From Rufibacter immobilis (GTDB lineage Bacteria; Bacteroidota; Bacteroidia; Cytophagales; Hymenobacteraceae), in assembly GCF_003721565.1 (NCBI RefSeq), contig NZ_RJJE01000009.1, positions 682,001 to 746,000 on the forward strand: a stretch of 64,000 nt of DNA, written 5' to 3'. A program made the translations under genes and the position numbers. Positions 35,227-43,625 of this stretch are shown here, one piece after another. Positions within the stretch are counted from its first letter, which is position 1, and the number at the start of each line of letters is the position of its first letter. Under the pieces are notes generated by a model, which saw only the letters and a list, made by a program, of their open reading frames with translations, did not search any database and was not told the DNA's origin.

Positions 35227-35703
35227 TTAGGAAGCTTGGAACGCGTTCAGCATCCAGAGCGTTTTCTCCAGGGTATTCAGGTCATCTGAGATGAGGCCTT
35301 GGGTTCCTTCGTCACCGTGCTCGGCGGCCAGGGCCAGCACATCTCGCTCCAGCTGAATGATCTGCCCAATGTTTTCCACAGTGGCTCCCACGGTGTCTAC
35401 ATCAGAAGAAAGATTTTTTCTCTCCTGCACGGTAGAAGTAGCCAGGAAGTCTGAGAAGCTGTGCATGGGCGTGTGCCGAAGCGTTAAGATGCGCTCCGCG
35501 ATCTCGTCAATGGTCTCAAAGGCAGCGGTATAGAGTTCTTCAAATTTGGCGTGCAGCGCGAAGAAGTTGCCGCCTTTTATGTTCCAGTGGAAGGCCCGCA
35601 GGTTCTGGTAGTACACGTGGTAGTTCGCCAGCAGCTCGTTCAGTTTAATGGCCAGGTCTTTAGTGTCTTTGCGCTCCAATCCTAATTCGTTGTGTGATTC
35701 CAT
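35227..35703 (-). CDS. dps: Dps family DNA-binding ferritin-like protein
   Basis: A 158-residue mini-ferritin that oxidises Fe(II) with H2O2, stores iron and protects DNA. The inter-subunit ferroxidase ligands are in FHWNIKGGNFFALHAKFEELY and the following ETIDEIAERI. The helical pattern and length fit Dps. No Lys-rich tail is visible, so direct DNA binding is uncertain. First gene of the minus-strand stress group; its promoter overlaps the OxyR-like operator. Confidence 0.92.
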   Translation of the reverse strand: MESHNELGLERKDTKDLAIKLNELLANYHVYYQNLRAFHWNIKGGNFFALHAKFEELYTAAFETIDEIAERILTLRHTPMHSFSDFLATSTVQERKNLSSDVDTVGATVENIGQIIQLERDVLALAAEHGDEGTQGLISDDLNTLEKTLWMLNAFQAS

Positions 35704-35752
35704 AGTTGTGTAGAAAGGTTAGAAATTTATATTGCTCTGTCTAACCATACGG

Positions 35753-35784
35753 CAAAGGTGGCGGAAACGATTTTATAGTTCAAA
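35753..35784 (-). promoter_or_regulatory. probable dps promoter (-33 TTTG, -7 CACCTTTG)
   Basis: On the minus strand TTTG (35784-35781) is followed after 20 bases by CACCTTTG (35760-35753). The spacing and sequence fit the Bacteroidota -33 TTTG / -7 TAnnTTTG promoter, 50 bases before the dps ATG. The -33 element lies inside the left half of the OxyR-like site. Confidence 0.6.
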
Positions 35785-35819
35785 TTGATACTTACTATAA
35801 AATAATAGATTTAAACTAT
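35775..35819. promoter_or_regulatory. OxyR-like operator between dps and oxyR
   Basis: The order is ATAG (35775), CTAT (35795), ATAG (35805), CTAT (35816). The right pair ATAG-ATTTAAA-CTAT has exactly the E. coli OxyR tetranucleotide spacing and the T/A pattern ATAGnTnnnAnCTAT. The left pair has looser spacing (16 bases). It overlaps the probable dps -33 element. Confidence 0.6.
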
Positions 35820-35844
35820 TACCTTTACCCCTGCTCCTGAAAGG

Positions 35845-35884
35845 CTGTTTTGGCTCTGTTTTTGGAAAAACGGCCGCTAAACGC
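35845..35884 (+). repeat. intergenic repeat, copy 16 (asymmetric)
   Basis: CTGTTTTGGCTCTGTTTTTGG then AAAAACGGCCGCTAAACGC, ending 27 bp before the oxyR ATG. A well-conserved example of the asymmetric form. Confidence 0.88.
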
Positions 35885-35911
35885 AAAGAAGAATCAACAT
35901 ACGCTCCTGAC

Positions 35912-36847
35912 ATGACCCTTACCCAACTGGAATACCTGCTCGCCGTGGACACGTACCGCCACTTTGCCACCGCCGCTGAGAAATGCTTTGTCACGCAGCC
36001 CACCTTGAGTATGCAGTTGCAGAAACTGGAAGAGGAACTGGGCGTGCAGGTCTTTGACCGTAGCCGCGTGCCCGTGCGCCCCACAGAACTAGGCAAAGAC
36101 GTGATCGCCCAGGCCCGGGTAGCCGTGGCCGAATTCAAGAAAATAGAGGAGTTAGTGAAAGTGCAGCGCGACGGCATCAGCGGGGAGTTGCGCATTGGCA
36201 TTATCCCTACCCTGGCACCTTACCTGGTGCCGCTGTTCATCACAGACTTCATCAAGAAATACCCGCAGGTGCGCATCACCATCCAGGAATTGGTTACCAA
36301 CACCATAGTGGAGAAGCTCAAGCTGGAGTTGCTGGATGTAGGCCTGCTGGTGACCCCGCTGCACGACAAAACCATTGTAGAGGTGCCGCTTTTCTACGAG
36401 GCCTTTGTAGGCTACCTGCACCCCTCACACCCGCTGTCTTCCCTAAAGGAAATTACCGCCGAGGCCATTGACCCCGCCGAGCTCTGGCTCCTCAACGACG
36501 GCCATTGCTTCAGAAGCCAGGTCCTCCAGCTCTGCAACCGCGCCAAAGACACCCGCAATGTGCACCTTGATTATGAGAGCGGCTCACTGGAAACCCTGAA
36601 ACGGATTGTGGAAACCCAAAGCGGCATGACCCTGCTGCCGGAACTGTCCGTGCAGGAACTCCCCGCCGATAAGACAGCCATGGTGCGGCCATTCGCGGAG
36701 CCCCAGCCGCTGCGTGAGGTGAGCCTGGTAGTGCACCGCAGCTTCCTCAAGAGGAAAACCATAGAAGCCCTCCGCGATGAGATTGTGACCCACCTGCCCC
36801 AAGGTCTGCGGGAACGCCACCCGGTGCGGGTGGTCAAGATTAAGTAA
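35912..36847 (+). CDS. oxyR: LysR-family peroxide regulator OxyR
   Basis: A 311-residue LysR regulator. The winged-helix DNA-binding part is MTLTQLEYLLAVDTYRHFAT, AAEKCFVTQPTLSMQLQKLE; the ligand domain (about 90-300) carries LLNDGHCFRSQVLQLCNR with Cys199 and Cys208. These are the same residue numbers as the H2O2-sensing disulfide of E. coli OxyR. It would activate dps, ahpC and ahpD on oxidation. It is divergent from dps with the ATAG/CTAT operator between them. The stop codon TAA is the first triplet of repeat copy 17. Confidence 0.94.
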   Translation: MTLTQLEYLLAVDTYRHFATAAEKCFVTQPTLSMQLQKLEEELGVQVFDRSRVPVRPTELGKDVIAQARVAVAEFKKIEELVKVQRDGISGELRIGIIPTLAPYLVPLFITDFIKKYPQVRITIQELVTNTIVEKLKLELLDVGLLVTPLHDKTIVEVPLFYEAFVGYLHPSHPLSSLKEITAEAIDPAELWLLNDGHCFRSQVLQLCNRAKDTRNVHLDYESGSLETLKRIVETQSGMTLLPELSVQELPADKTAMVRPFAEPQPLREVSLVVHRSFLKRKTIEALRDEIVTHLPQGLRERHPVRVVKIK

Positions 36848-36894
36848 ATGCGTTTAGGGGCTGTTTTTGGAAAAACAGCCCCTAAACGCATTTA
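36845..36894. terminator. palindromic repeat copy 17 between convergent oxyR and glpR
   Basis: A perfect 50-base palindrome from TAAATGCGTTTAGGGG to CCCCTAAACGCATTTA, centre GG. It starts with the oxyR stop codon and lies between convergent genes, so it is probably a bidirectional terminator. Confidence 0.9.
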
Positions 36895-36903
36895 AGCCGA
36901 GCC

Positions 36904-37674
36904 TTAAACGATGGTTACTTTCACGCCCATCCCCTGCAGGGCCTTATGGGTATGCTCAGAAATGCCTTTGTCAGTGATGATCTGATCAATGTCTTCAAAA
37001 CCGCAGATCCGGCCGAAACCCCTCTTGCCAAACTTGGAGGAATCTGCCAGTACAATGGTTTTCTGGGAGATATTGATCATCTGCCGGTTCAGGTGCGCCT
37101 CCATCACATTGGTAGTGGTAAACCCGAACTCCAGGTCAATGCCATCTACGCCCAGAAACAATTTACTGCACGAAAAATCTGTGAGGATATTCTCTGAGTA
37201 AGGTCCCGTCACGGACGAGGAACTGCGCCGCAACAAGCCCCCCAACTGCATAATCTCTATCTCCGGGTGCCGGATCAACTCCAACGCCACATTAAGCGCC
37301 GAAGTAATCACCGTCAGGTTCTTGAGCGCCGCCGGCTGAATGTTTTTCGCCAACGCCATGACAGTGGTTCCCGAGGCAATCAGAATGGAGTCATTGGGTT
37401 CTATCAATTTGGCCGCCGCCACCCCAATACGGTGCTTTTCATTGATCTGCATGTGCTCTTTCTCATTGACAGGCCTATCAATGGTATAAGGATTGTTCTG
37501 GGTAGCGCCGCCATGCGTCCTGAAAAGGAGCCCCTTGTCTTCCAGAAGCTTAAGATCTTTTCTGATGGTCACGGAGGAGACGCTCAGTTCATCGCACAAA
37601 TCCAAGACGGCTACCTGCCCCTTCTGCTGCAGTTTATTGATTATATGTTGATGCCTTTCGGTGATGTTAATCAT
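36904..37674 (-). CDS. glpR: DeoR/GlpR family transcriptional regulator
   Basis: A 256-residue DeoR-family repressor: N-terminal winged helix (MINITERHQHIINKLQQKGQ, VSSVTIRKDLKLLEDKGLL, FRTHGGATQ) and C-terminal sugar-phosphate-sensing domain (ILIASGTTVMALAKNI, LTVITSALNVALELI, FLGVDGIDLEFGFTT, VLADSSKFGKRGFGRI). Being divergent from glpD-glpK-glpF-glpT, it most likely senses glycerol-3-phosphate and represses the regulon. A shared 11-base motif lies before both glpR and glpD. GlpR is named by context; other DeoR members look alike. Confidence 0.85.
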   Translation of the reverse strand: MINITERHQHIINKLQQKGQVAVLDLCDELSVSSVTIRKDLKLLEDKGLLFRTHGGATQNNPYTIDRPVNEKEHMQINEKHRIGVAAAKLIEPNDSILIASGTTVMALAKNIQPAALKNLTVITSALNVALELIRHPEIEIMQLGGLLRRSSSSVTGPYSENILTDFSCSKLFLGVDGIDLEFGFTTTNVMEAHLNRQMINISQKTIVLADSSKFGKRGFGRICGFEDIDQIITDKGISEHTHKALQGMGVKVTIV

Positions 37675-37685
37675 TAGAACAACTA

Positions 37686-37696
37686 TTAAAACGAAA
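37686..37696 (+). promoter_or_regulatory. candidate GlpR operator, copy near glpR
   Basis: TTAAAACGAAA, 11 bases before the glpR start; identical to the motif at 38076-38086. DeoR-type regulators often bind such AAACGAAA/TTTCGTTT sequences, so this is a candidate only. Confidence 0.4.
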
Positions 37697-38075
37697 TCAA
37701 ATGAAATATATAAAATTTTATATCAATATACTATCCTCGCCGTCAACTCTCCCCCGTTCCTACTCCTTCCTCTCTTAGGAGACACCTGCTAAAAGACCTC
37801 TTTATGTCTGAAAAGCAAGGTTTTACTATAAAGAGACTCTTCTAAAGCTGAAATTCACTTCTTGACCAGTTCCTTAAAGATATAAGAAAATTTCTTGAAT
37901 AAGCCTTTCACTTTCCTCCCCTCCATAGCCTAATGAATTTTATTCTATAGATAGTGATTCTATACGAATTGACCAGAAAAGCACCTCACTGCTTATTAAA
38001 TTTCTAAAATACCTATACAGCAGGATAATTCTTTTATGTAATTTCTTTTGCTTTTCTTATTTCAGTAACATAATT

Positions 38076-38086
38076 TTAAAACGAAA
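38076..38086 (+). promoter_or_regulatory. candidate GlpR operator, copy near glpD
   Basis: TTAAAACGAAA, 36 bases before the glpD GTG; the second copy of the motif at 37686-37696. Confidence 0.4.
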
Positions 38087-38122
38087 CAAAAAGCAACCAT
38101 CTACTCACCAATAATAAGTTAC

Positions 38123-39775
38123 GTGAAAGAAAAAGAACTTAACCCTTCGTTTTTCAAGAGAGAGTTATTCTTACAGAAGATACAGGATGACACGTCTGTA
38201 TGGGATATGATTGTAATTGGAGGGGGTGCCACTGGATTAGGAGTTGCTTTGGACGCAGCATCAAGAGGTTTTAAGACTTTACTGGTAGAGCAGGCAGATT
38301 TCGCGAAAGGAACTTCCAGCCGCAGCACAAAACTAGTCCATGGCGGGGTACGCTATTTAGCCCAGGGAGACATCAAACTGGTGTACGAAGCACTCTATGA
38401 ACGTGGCTTATTATTACAGAATGCCCCCCACCTGGTAAACGTGCAGTCGTTTGTGATCCCCAACTACACCTGGTGGAACGAAATGATGTACGGCGTAGGC
38501 TTAACCGTCTATGACTTAATGGCAGGCCGTTACCGGTTCAACAAAACTACCCTGCTTTCTGGCAAAAAAGTAGCCCGCCTTCTCCCTAACATCAGGACCA
38601 GCGGCCTGAAGGGAGGCGTGCAGTATTTTGACGGACAATTTGACGATGCCCGCCTGGCCCTTAACCTTGCCCAAACCTGTGCTGAGCAGGGCGGCGTGCT
38701 GTTGAATTACATGCAGGTAAGTAATCTCCTTAAAGACAGCCAAGGCAAAGTGGCCGGGGTTACCGCCAAAGATCTTGAGTCTGGGCAGGAATACCACCTA
38801 AAAGCCAAAACGGTAGTGAACGCCACCGGCGTTTTTGTGAACGAAGTATTGCAGATGAACGCTCCCGCGCAACATCCGCTGGTTAGGCCAAGCCAGGGAG
38901 TACACGTGGTATTGGACAGCTCCTTCCTGGAGGGAAGCAATGCCCTGATGATTCCTAAAACCTCAGACGGACGCGTTTTATTCGCGGTGCCGTGGCACAA
39001 GCATTTGCTGGTAGGCACCACTGACACGCCTCTGGACAAGAATAGCCTGGAGCCGCTGGCGCTTGACAAGGAAATAGACTTCATCTTGGAAACGGCCGGT
39101 CAGTACATGGTGCGCAAACCTACCCGCGCCGATGTATTAAGCGTTTTTGCCGGACTACGTCCCTTGGCTGCCCCTACCAAGAACACGAACAGTACCAAAG
39201 AAATCTCCAGAAGCCATAAACTGTTGGTAGCTCCTTCGGGCCTTGTCACCATTACGGGTGGCAAATGGACTACGTACCGCAGAATGGCACAGGATACGGT
39301 AGACAAAGCCATTGAAGTAGGTGCTTTACCGGCTAAGCCCTGCGTGACCTCTTCCCTGAAAATCCACGGATTCTCTGCCCCGCAGGCTACCGCGGCTCCG
39401 CTTTCCATTTACGGCTCAGACAAACGGTACATCCAGGAATTAGCCAACCAGTTCCCAGAGTTGAACCTCCCGCTGCATGAGCAGTTCTCCCATATTGGCG
39501 CAGAGGTCATTTGGGCAGTTAGAAATGAAATGGCCCGCACCGTGGAAGATGTCTTAGCCAGGAGAATGCGGGTTCTGTTCCTGAACGCCCGGGCCGCCAT
39601 GGACATGGCTCCCAAGGTAGCAAGCCTCATGGCAGAAGAACTAGGCCTAGACGAACAGTGGCAGCAAGAGCAAGTGCAGGCTTTCTTCAGTCTGGCTTCC
39701 AATTACCTGCTGGAAGCCTATACCCCCTCCGTTGCCAATCCTGTACAGAAGCAATCTTTGAGCTACAAAAACTAA
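38123..39775 (+). CDS. glpD: glycerol-3-phosphate dehydrogenase (FAD, aerobic)
   Basis: A 550-residue flavoprotein that oxidises glycerol-3-phosphate to dihydroxyacetone phosphate and passes electrons to quinone at the membrane. The start is GTG at 38123. The FAD fold begins [22 protein letters not shown] near 30; [45 protein letters not shown] and [12 protein letters not shown] are all GlpD blocks, and a C-terminal helical domain follows. First gene of the glp operon; glpK starts 5 bp after its stop. Confidence 0.96.
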   Translation: MKEKELNPSFFKRELFLQKIQDDTSVWDMIVIGGGATGLGVALDAASRGFKTLLVEQADFAKGTSSRSTKLVHGGVRYLAQGDIKLVYEALYERGLLLQNAPHLVNVQSFVIPNYTWWNEMMYGVGLTVYDLMAGRYRFNKTTLLSGKKVARLLPNIRTSGLKGGVQYFDGQFDDARLALNLAQTCAEQGGVLLNYMQVSNLLKDSQGKVAGVTAKDLESGQEYHLKAKTVVNATGVFVNEVLQMNAPAQHPLVRPSQGVHVVLDSSFLEGSNALMIPKTSDGRVLFAVPWHKHLLVGTTDTPLDKNSLEPLALDKEIDFILETAGQYMVRKPTRADVLSVFAGLRPLAAPTKNTNSTKEISRSHKLLVAPSGLVTITGGKWTTYRRMAQDTVDKAIEVGALPAKPCVTSSLKIHGFSAPQATAAPLSIYGSDKRYIQELANQFPELNLPLHEQFSHIGAEVIWAVRNEMARTVEDVLARRMRVLFLNARAAMDMAPKVASLMAEELGLDEQWQQEQVQAFFSLASNYLLEAYTPSVANPVQKQSLSYKN

Positions 39776-39780
39776 CGACT

Positions 39781-41304
39781 ATGGCTGAATATATACTTTC
39801 ATTTGACCAGGGCACTACCAGCTCCCGTGCCATTGTATTTAATCAGCAGGGGAACATCGTCTCCCTGGCCCAGAAGGAGTTCACCCAATTCTATCCGCAT
39901 CCGGGCTGGGTGGAGCATGATCCTAATGAAATCTGGTCTACGCAAATTGGTGTAGCCGCCGAGGCCATTTCCAAAGCAGGTTTACGGGCTGAGCACATTG
40001 CCGCTATCGGGATCACGAACCAACGGGAAACCACCGTGGTATGGGACCGCCGAACCGGGGCCGCCATTCACAATGCCATCGTCTGGCAAGACCGCCGCAC
40101 CGCCGCCTACTGCGACCACCTGAAAGAACAGGGACTGGAAGAGATGATCCAGCAGAAAACCGGCTTGGTGATTGACGCTTACTTCTCTGCCACTAAAGTG
40201 AAATGGATACTGGAGACCGTAGCTGGTGCGCGCGAAAAAGCAGAAGCTGGCCATCTAGCTTTTGGCACCATAGACTCCTGGCTTATCTGGAACCTGACCG
40301 GTGGTAAAGTACACGCCACCGACGTGACCAACGCCTCCCGCACGCTGCTGTTCAACATCCATACCCTGGCGTGGGACCCTGAACTGCTGGAACTGTTTGA
40401 TATACCGGCCAGCATGCTGCCACAGGTCACTTCTTCCAGTGAAGTGGTGGGCGAGACTTCAGCCTCCATTTTTGCCACCCGCATACCAATTGCAGGCATT
40501 GCTGGCGATCAGCAGGCGGCTCTGTTCGGGCAGATGTGCACCAAGCCAGGCATGGTCAAAAACACCTATGGGACCGGCTGCTTCATGCTGATGAACATCG
40601 GCGAAAAGCCTATTCTCTCCACCCATAAGTTAGTCACCACCGTGGCCTGGAAGATCAAGAATCAGGTGCATTATGCGTTGGAAGGCAGTATTTTCATTGC
40701 CGGCGCGGTAGTGCAATGGCTACGGGACGGCTTGGGAATTATTTCCACCTCTTCTGAGGTAGAGGCTCTGGCTCAGAAAGTAGACAGCAGCGAAGGCGTT
40801 TACTTTGTTCCCGCCTTCGCTGGTTTGGGTGCCCCCCACTGGGACCAGCACTCCCGGGGCACGCTGGTGGGCATGACCCGCGGCACCACCTCCGCCCACA
40901 TCGCCCGGGCGGGTTTGGAAAGCATCGCCTTCCAGACCATGGAAGTCCTGAAAGCCATGGAGGCAGATGCCGGCATAGAAATCAAGGAACTTCGGGTAGA
41001 TGGCGGCGCAACAGACAACAACCTGCTCATGCAGTTTCAAGCTGACATTCTGCAGGCAAGCGTGGTAAAACCAGCCATTACCGAAGTCACCGCCATAGGA
41101 GCCGCTTACCTGGCCGGTTTAGCGGTTGGCTTCTGGGAAAGTGTAGACCAAATTCAGGAGCAATGGAATATCCATGAGCACTTTGAGGCCAGCAGCGAAG
41201 CGCACAATACCAAAGCGCTTACTGCCGGATGGTTACGAGCGGTACGAGCCGCGAAGGCCTGGGCCCAGGATGATCAATTAGAACCAGCTTCTATCTTAAC
41301 CTAA
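39781..41304 (+). CDS. glpK: glycerol kinase
   Basis: A 507-residue FGGY kinase that phosphorylates glycerol to glycerol-3-phosphate. I use the ATG at 39781 ([20 protein letters not shown]), since the longer frame overlaps glp[38 protein letters not shown] and [11 protein letters not shown] form the glycerol site; [26 protein letters not shown] and the FGGY signature [19 protein letters not shown] follow. It lies between glpD and glpF with gaps of 5 and 7 bp. Cytoplasmic. Confidence 0.97.
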   Translation: MAEYILSFDQGTTSSRAIVFNQQGNIVSLAQKEFTQFYPHPGWVEHDPNEIWSTQIGVAAEAISKAGLRAEHIAAIGITNQRETTVVWDRRTGAAIHNAIVWQDRRTAAYCDHLKEQGLEEMIQQKTGLVIDAYFSATKVKWILETVAGAREKAEAGHLAFGTIDSWLIWNLTGGKVHATDVTNASRTLLFNIHTLAWDPELLELFDIPASMLPQVTSSSEVVGETSASIFATRIPIAGIAGDQQAALFGQMCTKPGMVKNTYGTGCFMLMNIGEKPILSTHKLVTTVAWKIKNQVHYALEGSIFIAGAVVQWLRDGLGIISTSSEVEALAQKVDSSEGVYFVPAFAGLGAPHWDQHSRGTLVGMTRGTTSAHIARAGLESIAFQTMEVLKAMEADAGIEIKELRVDGGATDNNLLMQFQADILQASVVKPAITEVTAIGAAYLAGLAVGFWESVDQIQEQWNIHEHFEASSEAHNTKALTAGWLRAVRAAKAWAQDDQLEPASILT

Positions 41305-41311
41305 GCCAGCC

Positions 41312-42040
41312 ATGTCAGCATTTACAGCCGAAGTAATAGGAACCATGTTCCTGATTATTCTGGGAGGCGGCGTGGTCGCGAATGTGGTGTTAAAAGGCAC
41401 CAAAGGCAATAACGCCGGCTGGATGGTGATTACCACGGGTTGGGCTTTGTCTGTGTTTGCCGGAGTGGTGATTGCGGGCCCATATAGCGGCGCGCACCTG
41501 AACCCGGCCGTAACCCTGGCCCTGGCCATTGTGGGAAAGTTCGCTTGGGATCAGGTGAGCCTCTACATCGCCGCCCAAATGTTGGGGGCTATCTTGGGCG
41601 CATTACTTGTCTGGCTTATCTATAAGCCTCATTTTGACACCACGGAAGACTCTCTGGCGCAACTAGCCGTGTTTAGCACCGGGCCTGCCATCCGGCACCC
41701 GTTTGCCAACTTGTTCAGTGAAGCACTAGGTACTTTCGTGCTGATCTTCGTCATCCTGTACATCACTACCCCAGAAATGGGCGAACAGAAGACTCCTATC
41801 GGTATGGGATCCCTGGGTGCTCTACCGGTTACTTTCCTGGTGTGGGCCATTGGCTTATCCTTAGGCGGTACTACCGGCTATGCCATCAATCCGGCCCGGG
41901 ACTTAGGCCCCAGAATCGTGCACAGCCTCATACCCATCAAGAACAAATGCCACAGTGACTGGCGCTATGCCTGGGTACCAGTGCTTGGCCCTCTGGCAGG
42001 GGCTACCGTTGCAGCGCTTCTGTTTATGATTTTACAATAA
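41312..42040 (+). CDS. glpF: glycerol facilitator (aquaglyceroporin)
   Basis: A 242-residue MIP-family channel for passive glycerol entry. Six helices and the two NPA half-helices are present: GAHLNPAVTLAL and GYAINPARDLGPR (the Asp after Arg is the glycerol-channel marker). FTAEVIGTMFLIILGGGVVANVVL is the typical N-terminus. It lies 7 bp after glpK and 162 bp before glpT. Confidence 0.95.
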   Translation: MSAFTAEVIGTMFLIILGGGVVANVVLKGTKGNNAGWMVITTGWALSVFAGVVIAGPYSGAHLNPAVTLALAIVGKFAWDQVSLYIAAQMLGAILGALLVWLIYKPHFDTTEDSLAQLAVFSTGPAIRHPFANLFSEALGTFVLIFVILYITTPEMGEQKTPIGMGSLGALPVTFLVWAIGLSLGGTTGYAINPARDLGPRIVHSLIPIKNKCHSDWRYAWVPVLGPLAGATVAALLFMILQ

Positions 42041-42202
42041 TTCTTGGTCTCCACGCTCCGAATGCAGGATTATTAAGCTTTTGTTAAGTTATGCGGAACT
42101 TAATGTTTCAAGAGAAAACCACAGTAATTTTGAAGGATGCATCAACTGCCTTCCAAGGATAGTGTGCTCTATTTCGCTTCACCTGATAGAACTATTTAAA
42201 CT

Positions 42203-43585
42203 TTGAAAGTTTCAAACAAAACAAACATTTCCTCCTCAGCGCCTACAAAAAAGGGCCTGTTCCCGCCTGCCCCTCACATTGAGCAATTGCCCATTGAGAG
42301 GATTGACCCTGAATATAAAAAATTACGCACCCAGGTATTCCTGGGCATTTTCCTGGGATATGCAGGCTATTACCTGGTCCGCAAGAACTTCTCGCTGGTG
42401 ATGCCCGACTTGATTGAACAAGGCTACTCCAAAGCCGATTTAGGCTTTGCATTGTCTGGCGTTTCCATTGCCTATGGTTTGAGCAAGTTCCTGATGGGAA
42501 ATGTCTCTGACCGAAGCAACGCCCGCACTTTCCTGAGCGTGGGACTGCTGCTCTCGGCGCTTACCATGATCTTGATGGGAGTTGCCCCGCTTGCCACCAG
42601 TTCCATCACCATCATGTTCATTCTGCTGTTCCTGAACGGTTGGTTTCAGGGAATGGGCTGGCCTCCCTGCGGCCGGGTAATGGTGCATTGGTTCTCCACG
42701 AAGGAAAGAGGCACCAAAATGTCTATCTGGAACGTGGCCCATAATGTGGGTGGCGGATTAGTAGGCCCTATCGCTATTGCGGCGGTTGCCATCTTCGGTT
42801 CCTGGGAAAGTAAATTCTATTTCCCAGGCTTGGTAGCGTTGGTGTTTGCCGCTATTGCTTATATGCTGGTTAGAGATACGCCTCAGTCTTGCGGTTTGCC
42901 TACCATTGAGGCTTATAAAAATGACTATCCAGCCAATTATTCCGCCGCCCAAGAGCAGGAACTCACCGCCAAGCAGATTTTCTTTGAGTACGTCTTCAAC
43001 AACCGGGTACTCTGGTACATCGCTTTCGCGAATGCTTTTGTGTACTTGGTGCGCTACGGCATTCTGGACTGGGCGCCTACTTATCTGGAAGAAGCCAAGG
43101 GTTTCTCGGTGAAAGAGAGCGGCTGGGCTTATTTCGCTTATGAATATGCGGGTATTCCCGGCACCCTGCTTTGCGGCTGGATCAGTGACAAGGTATTCAG
43201 AGGTCGCCGCGCCCCGGCTACCATTATCTACATGGTGCTGGTCTTGATTGCGGTACTGGTGTATTGGAAAAATCCGGCGGGCAACCTCTGGATCGACAAT
43301 GTGGCCCTGATCTCTATCGGCTTCCTGATTTACGGCCCCGTGATGCTGATTGGAGTACAGGCGCTGGATCTGGTACCTAAGAAAGCTGCCGGTACTGCGG
43401 CCGGACTCACAGGCTTGTTCGGTTACCTGGGGGGGGCGCTCTTTGCCAATATCGCCATGGGTTTCATTGTAGACCACTGGGGCTGGGATGGAGGATTCAC
43501 CATGCTGGTAGCCGCCTGTCTGCTTTCCATTCTATTCACTGCTTTTACTTGGAAACGGGAGAAACTGCATCTTAATCTTCAATAA
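42203..43585 (+). CDS. glpT: glycerol-3-phosphate transporter (MFS, organophosphate:Pi antiporter)
   Basis: A 460-residue 12-helix MFS permease. The start appears to be TTG at 42203, because no in-frame ATG lies before the first helix. [38 protein letters not shown], the GlpT/UhpT YYxVRKNFxLxMP signature, identifies the organophosphate:phosphate antiporter family; [28 protein letters not shown] is another block. In this operon glycerol-3-phosphate is the obvious substrate. SusC starts 41 bp downstream, so the transport gene connects the glp operon with the SusCD locus. Confidence 0.93.
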   Translation: MKVSNKTNISSSAPTKKGLFPPAPHIEQLPIERIDPEYKKLRTQVFLGIFLGYAGYYLVRKNFSLVMPDLIEQGYSKADLGFALSGVSIAYGLSKFLMGNVSDRSNARTFLSVGLLLSALTMILMGVAPLATSSITIMFILLFLNGWFQGMGWPPCGRVMVHWFSTKERGTKMSIWNVAHNVGGGLVGPIAIAAVAIFGSWESKFYFPGLVALVFAAIAYMLVRDTPQSCGLPTIEAYKNDYPANYSAAQEQELTAKQIFFEYVFNNRVLWYIAFANAFVYLVRYGILDWAPTYLEEAKGFSVKESGWAYFAYEYAGIPGTLLCGWISDKVFRGRRAPATIIYMVLVLIAVLVYWKNPAGNLWIDNVALISIGFLIYGPVMLIGVQALDLVPKKAAGTAAGLTGLFGYLGGALFANIAMGFIVDHWGWDGGFTMLVAACLLSILFTAFTWKREKLHLNLQ

Positions 43586-43625
43586 TATCCTCAATAGTAT
43601 CCATAGAAAACAACACGAAAATCGT

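Larger units (their letters stand above)
37675..38122. other. AT-rich divergent control region glpR-glpD
   Basis: 448 bp without a gene, visibly more AT-rich than the surroundings. It holds the two TTAAAACGAAA motifs and a direct repeat TTCTATA (about 37940-37963). It should contain both promoters. Confidence 0.6.

Noticed and set aside
35773-36201. 142-codon minus-strand frame upstream of dps
   Set aside because: It overlaps the OxyR operator, a repeat copy and the start of oxyR in antisense.
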